NCBI GenBank assembly: GCA_029204225.1
Contig: CM055109.1
Location: 44,827,054 to 44,891,053 of the forward strand
Source: Diphasiastrum complanatum
Taxonomy: Eukaryota > Streptophyta > Lycopodiopsida > Lycopodiales > Lycopodiaceae
Length of the DNA: 64,000 nt
Direction: 5' to 3'
Position 1 is the first letter of the stretch; each line of letters starts with the position of its first letter. Below are positions 26,166-41,689 of the stretch, one piece after another. A program made the translations under genes and the position numbers. The notes beneath the pieces are model-generated. The model saw nothing but the letters and a program-made list of their open reading frames with translations, ran no database searches and was not told the DNA's origin.

Positions 26166-29100
26166 AATAACTGAAAAGATAAATGTTGCAGAGTCGTCGA
26201 AGGATGCAAACAAGAGCGATGAAGCCTTCACTATATTCGATGAGGCTTCAACAAGCTATGCAAAGCAAGACTACGGCGTAGTCATCGACTCAGGAGCAAC
26301 TTCACACATTACTTGCAACAAGAAAGTCTTGATCAACTACAGAGAACTCAAAAACAGTTGAGTAGTGGTTCTAGGCAACGGGAGCCAACACGATGTCAAG
26401 GGCATTGGGACTCTACAACTATGAACACTGTCGGGACAAGCATAGCTGCCAGGAGCACTCTATGTACCCTCACTAAGAAGAGACCTACTATCAATCTTGA
26501 AGATGGCAGATCTCGAAATTTGAGTCATGTTCGATGACAATGTATGTTGGATGATCGAGAAAACAACAAACAAGCTGTTGAGTATTGGATTCAGAGAAGG
26601 TAATCTATGCCAAGCAAAGATCATCAACAGTTCTGATAACATACGAAATGCATTAGAGAACGAAGATCAACTCTGGCACAGAAGAATGTATCATCTGAAC
26701 ATGAGAAGCCTATACGACATGAGCAGAAAGGAGATTGTCACAAGTCTGAAGATATCCAGACCCGACACCGAATTCTGTGAAGCCTGCCAAAAGGGCAAGC
26801 AACATCGAAGTCCATTTGTGCATGAGGGAAGAAGGGCCAAGGAAGTTCTTGAACTCGTCCACTCAGATGTCTGTGGACCGATGAAAGTCGATTCGCTCTC
26901 AAGATCAAGATATTTCTTGACGTTCATTGATGACTACAGCCAGATGACAACGATCTATTATTTAAAAAAAAAAAAAAGGCTGAAGTGTTTGACTCTTTCA
27001 AGAAGTTCACAGAGAGACACACCTTAAAAAAGATACAGACCATCAGGTCTGACAATGGAGGTGAGTACAAGATCAAGGAGTTCTCAAGCTTCTGCCAAGA
27101 ACAAGAAATAGATCATCAATTCACTCCTGCATACACACCAGAATATAATGGTGTCGCAGAAAGAAGAAATGAGACCCTAAGTCAAAGGAGCCAGATGCAT
27201 GATGGCACATGCTCAATTGCCGAGTCAATTTTGGGTTGAGACAATAGCTGCAGTAGTACACCAACGATAGCCTTGGAAAACAAGACATTGTATGAGATGT
27301 GGACAGGTAAAAAGCCTGATATGTTCATACGTACGTGTGTTCGGATGTGCAGCATACAAGCACATACCAAAAGAAAATAGAGGTAAGCTTGACAAAAAGT
27401 CAGAGCAAATAGTCATGGTCGAATACTCGAATGGATCACAAGTGTACAGACTCTACAACCGAACCTCGAAGAAAGTTGTGTCCAGTAGAGATGTGAAGTT
27501 TGATGAATCCACATTTTCTGGATTGAAGGAAGAAAAAGGCCATGAGATCTTCACACTGCTGCCAATTCAAGAGGGAGATCGAGGCCAAACGTCAAATCAG
27601 AACATTGAGCCCTAGACTCTTGGGCAGCAAGAAGCTGAAGATCAACTTGATGAAGAAGAAACGAACCAATAGCGACAGACAAGACCAAGAAGGTCAACAA
27701 GACAAAGAAGACCTCCAAAACGATACACTGATAATCTTCAATGGAGCGAAGATACAGAGTTCAAATTCTGCAGCTTCACTGAAGAATCAACAACATATCA
27801 AAAAGCTATCTAGATAAAAGTTCTAGAAGCAGGCAATGTCAGAAGAGATCGAATCAATGAGGCAAAATGAGGCATGGACACTAGAGCCACTGCCCGAAGA
27901 CAAAAAGATTGTCTACTGCAAATGGGTCTATAAAAGAAAAATCAAATCAGATGGCACTGTCAGACGCTAAAAAGCAAGACTTGTCACCAAGGGCTACACA
28001 CAAAGGTACGATATTGATTATTTTGATACCTACTCAATAATGGTGAAGATGACAAGCATTCGACTGCTCCTTACATACGCCACACAATACAATTTGGAAA
28101 TACACCAGATTGATGTGAAAACATCCTTTCTCTACGAAGATTTAAAGGAAGAAATCTTCATGAAGTGGCCTGAAGGATTCGAAGACCCCGTCAATTGACA
28201 GTATGTTCGGTTGCAGCGATGCATTTATGGTCTGAAGCAAGCATCACGAGCTTGGTACACGAAGCTCGACAATCTTCTAAAGTCTCTAGACTTCGTTCCT
28301 ACACAACCAAACTATAATGTCAATATAAAGAAAGTAGGACGAAGCTTTGTGATCATTTTTGTAGATGACTCTTTAATGATAGAAAACTCTTTGATGTTGA
28401 TCAAAGAAACGAAGAGTCAAATATCTGCAAATTATGAAATCACAGATCTGGGAGAAGAAACAAAATGCCTTGGGCTGGAGATAAGAAGAGATCGAATCAG
28501 AGGAACAATGCATCTGAATCAATCAGAATATGCCGAAAAGGTGCTGCAATAGTACCAAATGGTGGATTGCAAAGAAAAAGCCACACCAATGATAGCTGGA
28601 GCCAGACAGATGAAGTAGGACTGCCCGAATATAGATGAGGAGAGACAGAAGATGGAAGGTATACCATACCAAAACTTGATTGGTAGTCTGATGTACCTTA
28701 CAATTTCTACCAGACCCGACTTGGCCTTCTCTATCTATGCATTGAGCCAATTCTACTCGAATTCTGGCATGGCACATTGGCAAATGGCAAAAGAATTCAA
28801 CAATATCTAAAAGGCACCAAAAATTTGGGACTAACCTACAAAGTAGAAAATGAAGAAAAAGGATTCGAGCTGCAACACTATAGTGATGCAAGCTGGGCAA
28901 GTTGTAAAGACGACAACAAGTCCTTGACAGGAGGATGTTCGATAGCATGCGAAACTGCAATCAGCTGGACATGCAAGAAAGAAACCTTGGTGGCTCAATC
29001 CTCATGCGAAGCTGAATATGTCACAGCTTCGAAGATGGAAAATGAGGTAATATGGTTACAGATGATGCTAGAGGCAATTGGCATACAACAAAGAGAACCA

Positions 29101-29330
29101 TGCATGATGATGATGGATTCTTAGAGTGCCATTTATCTGTCCCAAGATTCTGTCTTCCATTCGAAGACCAAACACATACCTTTGAAGTACCATCACATTT
29201 GAGACTTGATCTCGAAAGGAGAGCTGAAAGTCCAAAACATAAAATCAAAGGACATGGTTGCATATTTGCTCATGAAACCGCTCGACAAACCAGTGTTCAC
29301 AAAACAAAGAAATGTAATGGGATTGAACAA
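26166..29330 (+). pseudogene. Copia 'B' pol: protease, integrase, RT, RNase H
   Basis: Legible domains, all plus strand: protease VIDSGATSHITC (about 26280), pre-integrase QLWHRRMYHLNMRSL with CEACQKGKQH, integrase core VHSDVCGPM...FIDDYSQM and IRSDNGGEYK, TPAYTPEYNGVAERRN, then FGCAAYKHIPKENRGKLD. RT follows (KWVYKRKIKSDG, YGLKQASRAWYTKL) with the catalytic box changed to FVDD, and RNase H (YSDASWASCKDDNKS, AQSSCEAEYVTA, and a stop soon after). Frameshifts lie in an A-run at about 26960 and near 27240, and several stops occur in RT. Gag and the 5' LTR are missing. The fragment at 359-804 belongs to the same subfamily. Confidence 0.85.
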
Positions 29331-29359
29331 ACACAAAGGTTGCAACGTTCAAGAGGGAG

Positions 29360-29735
29360 TGTTGGAAATGGTGAACTCTTGCAACCATTCCTTGGTGTTC
29401 CCCAAAGTCCCGAAGTTCGAAGACGAACTGAAGGCCAAAGAAAAGATGAAGACCGAAGACGAGATGAAGGCCGAAGAAAAAGTGTTCGAGGTTTGTCCCT
29501 GCAAACAAATGACGAAGAAAAGAGAAACAAGTCGAGCTAACAGTTGGTAGCTCGACGAGCGTGGAGTCTTGTATTGTCACGCTCAGCCCCAAAGGCAACG
29601 TTATCAGAGGATAACTAACCAACAGTTTAGCATTAAACCTGTCCTGGAAACTGTTGATTAAGTAATCTTGATATTTTTCCAGATGGGATAAGTAAGGGAT
29701 CGATTACAGAACAAAACATTGATGGAACACAACAA

Positions 29736-29771
<36 letters not shown>

Positions 29772-30060
29772 TGCTAGCATACTGTTAGCATTATCAGCTA
29801 TGCATGAAAGTCTGCCAATGAGCAGAACATAGCAAATTCATGAGAGAAGTGACAGGCCGCCAATGAGCGAGACACTGATCAACTCACTCAAAACAAAATA
29901 CAAATACAATTGCTCTCTTCCAATCCACCTCTTCCATTGTTCGCATTGTTTCGTTGATTGAATGCTTCATAATATGTGATCTATAGTCGTTTGCTTAGGA
30001 TCCTACAAAACATAAAATTCCGCAGACAAAAGAAATTTCTACAAAATACATTCACAATGT
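29360..30060 (+). repeat. 3' LTR of Copia 'B' (start clear, end approximate)
   Basis: A polypurine tract AAGAGGGAG is followed by TGTTGG at 29360, the usual PPT/LTR junction of plant Copia elements, 30 bp after the end of the pol remains. The LTR contains a (GA)n run at 29738-29766. The right limit is set where RNase H of Copia 'A' resumes, so about 700 bp is an upper estimate. Confidence 0.55.
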
Positions 30061-30069
30061 CTTAATCAT

Positions 30070-30830
30070 ATATAATCTGATGAATTGCAAATTAGCTCAC
30101 TCACTGATGGACTCGGGACTCAAATTGCCAAAGGACCAATGTCCTTAGACGGTCGAAGAGAAGGAGCAGATGGATGAGTACCCTTATCATTCGATAATAG
30201 GATCTCTTATGTACACGATGATGTGTACCAGATCATACATAACTTTTGCAGTAAGTTCCTTAAGTCAGTTTATGACTAATCTTGGTTTTACATATTGAAA
30301 GGCTCTTATCAGAGTTTTGAGATATATTCGAGGTACTATAGACTTGTTCATTTGTTATGGAATAGTCGATAACGACAAACTTAATATTCTTAGTGATTAT
30401 TTAGATGCAAGTTGGGAAGGAGCTGTTCGTAAATCCACTTCTAAATTTACATTCTTCCTCAACAACAGTCCTACTTCATGGAACAGTCGCAAGCAAACTT
30501 CGATAGCTCTATCTTTTACTGAATCAGAGTATATCACAGCCTCTCAAGCTACAAGGAAGCAGTATGGTTGAGAAACTTACTTTCAGATGTTTGTTTGAAT
30601 TAATATGCTCCGACAACTTTATTTTGTGATAATCAAAGTGCTATTGCTTTATTAGCCAATCCTAGATTTCATTCTAGGAGTAAGCACATTGAAAAGTATC
30701 ACTATGTCAGAAGCAAAGTTCTCAACAAAGAGGTAAACTTGTAGTACTGTCGAACACAAGATATGCACACATAAAATTTTGTGTAGAACTAAGTTTGAAG
30801 GTCAAAACATTCACGGATTCAGATTAAGGG
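30070..30830 (+). pseudogene. Copia 'A': RNase H part (continued)
   Basis: HSIIGSLMY, VLRYIRGTIDLFI, SDYLDASWEGAVRKSTSKF, SWNSRKQTSIALSFTESEYITAS and remains of the HIEKYHYV block are readable, with several stops. With 25640-26165 it makes one Copia copy interrupted by copy B. It ends at the polypurine tract AAGGGGGAG. Confidence 0.7.
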
Positions 30831-30834
30831 GGAG

Positions 30835-31115
30835 TGTTGGATTGTTCTACTATCGGAGTGATTCATCCGAATAGTCAATCTTTAATCTACATCCATTTCA
30901 TTATCCAGTTCTATAGTTTTATTCGTGTTTACTGCTTATCAGCGGAAGTGCATCAGACAAAGTTTTCAGTTACTCAGAGATAGCTTAGAGTACACGGTTT
31001 CGTCCACTATTGTTTTGTGCTCTCATCATCTGATTTGTACATGCTAATTACTGAATCAATCTTGCGTTCAATATCATGTCAGAATGTATGCTTCTTTGTA
31101 GTTATTTGTACGTGA
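30835..31115 (+). repeat. 3' LTR of Copia 'A'
   Basis: It begins TGTTGG directly after the polypurine tract (30825-30834) and shares ordered phrases with 25110-25345. The right end is approximate, in front of a run of eight C at about 31123-31130. Confidence 0.65.
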
Positions 31116-33400
31116 TAAATCTCTCCCCCCCCGAGCGTGGCGGTTTCCAGCAACTCCGTAGAATGGAAAAAGTGTGCTGAATGCGAAAGTGGGCAAGTAC
31201 ACATGCAACATACAAATAACAAGCAAAAGAAAAGGTGAAAGACTAGACTAGCGGGATGACACACAAACAAGCAACAACGGTGACAATGTTGACGATATAA
31301 TCTACCTCCTAGGGTGGCTAAGGATTATCCTAGTAGATATGGTAGGAGATGGATTCTAACTATGGGTGACATGATTGGTCACCATATAGTGGTGAGCTTT
31401 TGGGGGTATGCGGTATGGCCTTTAATCTAGCAAATAACCTCTAAAAACTCTACTAAGAAGGTTATCAAACCCTCCATTAAGGCTTCCCTACTAGTGGGGG
31501 ATCCTAAATCTAAGCAACCCTAGCTAAGTTAACCTAAGACTAACCTAAGGGGATCCAAAGACTCTCCCTACTGAATGTGACCCCAGACCCTTTATGGCTC
31601 TCCCAACTAGAAGGTCTCTAACTAGCCTAGGCTAACTTCCAAAGGATATGGGCAAAGGGAATATAGCAAGGATACAAGCAACAAGCTAAATAAGAAGAAG
31701 GCACAAGCATATGTCACATAACATGAAAACTATAATGAGAAAGCCAAGTGGAGGCACAAACACCTTCCCACAAGGTATTCTATCCCACTATAGAGAACAA
31801 GCACAAAAGTGCACAAGTATTGCATCACAATGTGTTTATGTGTTTGGAATTTTCTGGCACTAAATTTTGCTCAAAACAGCAACACAATCATGCAATTCGA
31901 AACATTTTGGTGGTAAAAGTGATAGATAAAGACACAAAATTCTACACATTTTTGGGGTTCAAAGGGAGTCTAAGTCACCAAAGGCTTGATGCGGGAAGAG
32001 ACCGCGGAGAAATATATGAAGAAGTCACCGAGAATTCATACCACATTGAATTGGTAGGAGTGTCTCAGGGGGTCCTTCCAATGTCCCCAGACACATAGGT
32101 TTTTTTGTTATTGTTGTAAAATGTGGGGTAAGCCGAGTTGAGGGGAATTCATGTCCTCATTCACCCATGAGTAGTCAAAAATCATGGAATTGAAAAAAGT
32201 TAGGAGTTTACACGTAGTCTGACTAAGCTACTTACAAACTCAAAACGACTTTTAAACCAATATTTTAGATGATACTGATTAAAAACTTTAAATAAAAAAA
32301 TAGTAATAGATGGAATTAAAACCTAGGAAAAATTGAAAACACACAAATACAAGACAACAAACACGTGCTTTGACTCTCCACGTGGATTGCATAATTAAAC
32401 CATATGTGAATATTCGGGGCAACACAACAAATAAGAAACATAATGAAATTAACATAATCATGAGAATACTAAAAACATAAAATGGTAACTAATATATATA
32501 TATATATATATATATATTTATTGCATATAGAAGATAAGCTCCACCTCATGTTTTTGCCTCTTTGCAAGATTTATTAATATGGCATCAAATAAACTTGAAA
32601 GGAAAATTAGACAAAAATAGAATATCTGACATCACAAAATTAAAAACCAAATTAACTAAAACATCAAATCACAAAGGAAAGAGATCACCATTTTAGTTCT
32701 TGAACTCTACAAGCACCATAGTGCAAATACTCGTGAATCTAGGTAAAGTTGTATATCTTGAGTTCAACAATATTTCAATGTACCAAGTTGAGTCCAATTA
32801 GAAGCGTAGGTGAATCTTGTACATTACCAAAAGCTCCACTCTTCACTCGTACATCAATTTCACAATGGGTTGTCTACTTGAGGATGAAAAAGGCACAAGC
32901 TCTAAATGCTAGGTGATCATATGAAGGTCCAGGTTAAGTGAGAGAGTGTCAACTTGTTGGACTTGCGGATGGGCACTTGACTTAAAGTCGTGCACGGTCT
33001 AGTGAAAGATGTTGGCTACAAGAGCTTGGTCACTCATTTAACATTTTAGGGGTTGAAAGAAGGAGTGAGATGACCTAGGAAGGTCATGTTTGGATGTTTG
33101 AATAATACACTTTCCTTTCCATATATGTGATGTGATTTTCTATACCCTCTTTTAACTTCATACTCTAGTTCACAAATTTTGGCTTCTTAAAAGTGTGGAG
33201 GCCTCAACCCTTCAAATAAGAAAATTTTGGACGAGAATTTTGAAAAAAATTTGACGGGTGAAAGTTTGATCCTCTTGTTCATGTTTATAGCTTGAAGGGC
33301 GCACTTTAAAAATGGCCTTCTGATGACCGTTGCAAGCTTCTGTGCTTTTCAAAGAGAAAGCCCGTCTTCGGTTACGATGCATTTCTCAATTTCACAATCC
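31116..33400. other. Interval without recognised genes; (AT)n at 32492-32516
   Basis: A 116-codon open stretch at 31748-32098 (plus) shows no known domain and no start context. An AT dinucleotide run lies at 32492-32516. The right end should include the promoter of the IFT172-like gene, but no clear TATA box was found. Confidence 0.4.
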
Positions 33401-33404
33401 AGTG

Positions 33405-33408
<4 letters not shown>

Positions 33409-33458
<50 letters not shown>
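33409..33458 (+). repeat. (GA)n tract in the 5' leader of the IFT172-like gene
   Basis: A nearly pure GA dinucleotide run of about 46 bp ends 5 nt before the ATG at 33464, so it almost certainly lies in the 5' UTR. On the mRNA it would be a purine tract. Confidence 0.8.
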
Positions 33459-33459
<1 letters not shown>

Positions 33460-33463
33460 AATA

Positions 33464-34037
33464 ATGCATCAGCTTACTCATCTGCGATCTCTATTCACGG
33501 GGAGCAATCGCATTGACAAGGTGACAGCGCTTGCCTGGTCTCCAAACGGGTATGTCAATGATGCCTGTGCTCATTTCACATTGTATTCCACCTACAATAT
33601 TTTCAACTTTGAATGTATGTTCCTGCCCTAATTGCTACCACACTTACAACGGTCTGGAATATGATACCATAAGTATGAATCTTCATCTACATTTTACATG
33701 CTTCATGAAATGAAATTTGAGATGATTGGTTTATCTTTTACCCTGACTTCTAATGATTCAGCTTGTGTTAGAATTGACTTATTGGTTTTTTTAGTTAGTT
33801 TGTGTTTGTTATGCCATCGGTAAAAGATTAACGTCCAAACACTAGTCGCGAAAATTTGTCAAACAAGCTCTCGGTTGCTATTTGTCAAAGTATGTGCAGT
33901 AGGCATTCCTCACAAAGAATATCTTGATGATTCTCAGCCGAAAGTTAGCTGTGGCCACTCTTAGCCGCATTGTACATCTGTTTGATGAAAATGGAGAACT
34001 GAAGGATAGATTCGCCACTAAGCCAGCTGACTCCAAG
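33464..34037 (+). CDS. IFT172: IFT172-like protein, first two coding exons (partial)
   Basis: Exon 1 is 33464-33549 (donor GTATGT) and exon 2 is 33938-34037 (acceptor TTCTCAG, donor GTAACA). The phases fit (86+100 nt) and give 62 residues. Readable blocks are MHQLTHLRSLFTG, KVTALAWSPNGRKLAVAT, RIVHLFDENGELKDRF and ATKPADSK. This is the start of the N-terminal WD40 propeller of IFT172, a peripheral IFT-B subunit that carries cargo along the ciliary axoneme. Land plants without motile sperm have lost IFT genes, so the gene implies flagellate male gametes. No further exon was recognised to the right edge of the window (nearly 30 kb). Either intron 2 is very large and filled with transposons, or the gene is broken. 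The identification rests on two short exons but the order and spacing match the family closely. Confidence 0.82.
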
Positions 34038-34073
34038 GTAACATGTGCTGCTTTTCCCATTTTGCTAAGATGG

Positions 34074-34077
<4 letters not shown>

Positions 34078-34148
<71 letters not shown>
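34078..34148. repeat. (GA)n tract at the 3' end of LINE A
   Basis: About 70 bp of pure GA, read on the minus strand as (CT)n immediately after GTTAATAAAGCTTT, the 3' end of the LINE. It begins 40 bp into IFT172 intron 2. Confidence 0.9.
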
Positions 34149-34151
<3 letters not shown>

Positions 34152-37100
34152 TTTATTAACGTCTTTTGGGCCCCCTTGGGTGCATAAGACCAAAAAGAAA
34201 ATACGAACAAGCAACAGTGGGAGCATTATCCATAAGAGGATGTGGCTGTAAAATGCTATAAACTAGCTACGAATGAAAGTAGAACAAAGCAAAAGTGAAA
34301 TAAGCCCACAACCCGGGCTAGGTATAATAGAAGAACCACAAAAAAAGTGCCAATGCCCACAACCCGGGCCAGGTGGAGAATAAGTACATATCAGCGAAAG
34401 TAAGTGTGAAGTGTCCGCTGAGTGGAGTGTACAGTGGGCCCTGATGGAGGCAAGTGGCGACTACATCTGGGCTTTTTCCGCGGTGGCACAGGGATAGGAA
34501 TCTCATCATCGGAGTCATCAGCAAGTGCTCGAGTCCGAAAGAAGCCAGCGAGAAGCAGCTGCTGCGAGTCTAACCCCAACTGATCTGGTACAGGCAGATG
34601 AGACTGACGGAGAGTAAGCATCTCACGAACAAGAAGTCCCAAGCAATGAGCATCAGGATAGGAGACAAAACTGAGAAGTGTATGCGGGCCACCGCGAGAG
34701 ATGATGCATCCAGCTCCAAGAAATGGGTCCGGTAGAAAGCTGGCTTAACCACTAACTGGTTACGCCAAGTCTGCTCTAGATATGCATGATAGAGGAATCG
34801 TCTGATATACTGATGTGTGCCTGAGGGAAGCTCTGTGATGGAGATACCAAATGACTCAAGTAGGAGGTGAGATGCCTGAGAGAACCATGATAATCTGTAG
34901 CCTTGATCATGAAGACGCTGTGAGGAGGATAGTGCAATCTGTATGTATCGTCTGTCTATCTCTGGTAATGCCTGTATCCTCTATATAGGTAATGAGCTGT
35001 AGAGCTGCCTCGATCTGTATAGGTGGAACTGCAAACTCGGCCAGGAGAATCTCATGTGGAACAGTAGGCTTCGCTCGAATCAATCAAGCTAGCATGGTGG
35101 TCTGTAATCGTGAAAGACTAGCCCAGTGTGAAGAGGGGAGACCTCTACACCATGCCTCTGCCGCATAAGCCGTGGGGGTGACAATGGTATCAAATAGGCG
35201 ACACTTACTGCGAGAGTCTTGGATGGACTTTCGGAAACAAAATCGCTCTAGCTGAACAAGGGAGGCATGTCCCTTCCCCAGTCGAGTGGTAGCGGCCTAG
35301 GACTTGAGAAAAGGATCCCCAGGTATGTGAAGGAAGGGACCACCTCTAGAACTTGTCCACCCAAAGTAAGCTCCTGTCGCTGCATGAATGCTCGAGAAGT
35401 GTTGAAGACCATAACCTTGGTCTTCCCAATGTTCACCCCTAGGCCCCATCTGGTGCAAAACTCATGCAAGCAATCCAACTGTCGCTGTAGAACCTCTATG
35501 GTCGGTGACAAATCCTACATCAGCATAAAGGAGGATAGCAATCAAGATGTCCCCAAGCCTGCAACCAGCACCACCACACTGTGTAATGACACTCTCCAAC
35601 TCATCAATATACAAGCCAAAGAGGACTGGTGAGAGGGAGCAACCCTGCTTCACCCCAATAGTGCTCCAAATGTGCTCGGATATGCCACTGCTATGCCGGA
35701 AACATCCCAGGACATGCTCATAAAGTGTCATCACAGCAAGAACGATGTCGGTGGAGAAGCCGAGGTCTCGGAGTCTCTAGATGAGCAATGACCGAGGAAC
35801 AGAATCAAAGGCTTTCTTGAAGTCCACAAAACAACAGTAAACTCTCTCTCTCTTGTGCTTAGCCTCCTCAATCAAGGCCCGCAATGTGAAGATGTGATCT
35901 ATAATAGAATAATGGGCTCGAAAAATTGACCCATATCATGTAGTCCCCTAGTCTCTGTCTCTGAACTCACAACAGACTGAAGTATAGTACCATATAGCTT
36001 TGCCAAGACATGCCCAATCATGATGGTGCAGTGGTTACTTGAAATCATGGGGTCACCATTCTTATGGATGGGGTGGATAATGTTAGTGCACCAGGATGAT
36101 GGGAAACCGGAGTCAATCAGATCACCTGCTGTAGAGGATGAGTGGATGCCATCACAATTCCATACCCCAATCTGAAGATGGTATGGATGGGGCCTCGGGA
36201 TGCTCCCAATCCCGGGGGCCCCTAATTCCTAGCTCTGGGAACTGCTAGGGGTGCCAGCAACAAATCGTATCTAACTATCTCGATATATGACCCGTCTACC
36301 AGTCTCTCGAGCCACCTAGAAGGCTTTACGCCTCTCCTCAACTTGGATGTAGGTAAGATCATCATCCATATATATGGTAGTGCCACGTAACTGGGCTCTA
36401 CAGCGTAAAGCCTCTCTGCGGCTGTCTAGGGACGTGAAGCGAATGATCAGTGTAGTTGCATCTCTGGTGGTCCTCCAAGCAGGATATAGCCCATTTGTCA
36501 CGTGTCCTAGAGTGGTCTCGAGAAATCTCGTAGCTTCGGCAATGGCATCCTGTGTGTCCGGTATCCCACGAACCTTGATGTTATGGGCCTTTTGCTCCCT
36601 TGACCACTCTTTCGAAATGGTGGCTGAGATGACTGAGGAAATGGGGGCGCTAGGCTTGGTGCCTTTCTTCAAGACTGCTGTCCATGAATCTTTATGCTGC
36701 TCAATTTTACTTTCAAGCTCCCATATCATGGTGGTGGTCGTTTCCGAGGATGCAACCTGCTTAGTGTTGATCACTTGTTCCAATGAGGTGACTTTGGACT
36801 ACAACAAGTTCTTTTCCTTTAGTAAGGAGACCAGTACTCCTTTCAACGGTGAAAGTTCTTGCTTCAAAAGCTGGAAATCTGCTCTCATTTGGTCAGCTTC
36901 CCAAGAGGAAAATAGTTCGGTTGATTTGGAGGGAGTGTATGGGGTGAGTGCTGTAGGTGGGGGAGCTATGGATTCTTGGGAAATAGGAATGGGAAGGAGC
37001 CCAGTAGGAATGGCTAGATTGATAGGATTGGAGATCGATGAAGAGGTGGAAGATGAAGATGAAAGAGAAGAGCAGAAGATAGAGAAGAAGGGGAGGAAAG

Positions 37101-37342
37101 TGAGAGTGGAGAAGAAGAGGTAGGAGGGGGTACCACATCAACAGGCAGCGCTGCCACATCAGCAGTTTGCAACGTGATGGAGTCAACGAGCAGCGAGGGG
37201 GGAACTGTAGCAGGGGACGAGCCAACGGTGTGGGGGGGGGGGGAGGATGGGATGCCAGCGGTAGGGGAGCAGGTCTGTGTGGTGCGAGGTGGGCCTGACC
37301 CTCGAGGAGGAGCCATAACGGGATGCCAAAACTAGCTGCCAA
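34149..37342 (-). pseudogene. LINE A (L1-like retrotransposon, internally deleted)
   Basis: Minus strand from 37342: a proline-rich ORF1 start (MAPPRGSGPPRTTQ, ATG at 37316), then an RRM-like ORF1 block (36783-36316: HNIKVRGIPDTQDAIAEATRFL, RDATTLIIRFTSLDSRREAL, DDDLTYIQVEERRKAF). ORF2 begins with the endonuclease N-terminus (IGVWNCDG), which jumps at once into RT sequence (IIHPIHKNGDPM). RT continues with VYCCFVDFKKAFDSVPRSLL, GVKQGCSLSPVLFGLYIDEL, ILLYADVGFVTD (the usual YADD is YADV) and VNIGKTKVMVFN...FTYLGILF. After more damaged C-terminal sequence the element ends in AATAAAGC and (CT)n. The endonuclease core is missing and several frames are broken, so it cannot move by itself. Confidence 0.85.
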
Positions 37343-37354
37343 CGAGCAGTAGAT

Positions 37355-41684
<4,330 letters not shown>

Positions 41685-41689
41685 ACTTG

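Noticed and set aside
31748-32098. 116-codon open frame
   Set aside because: No domain, no homologue I recognise and no splice or promoter context. Length is within chance for this composition.
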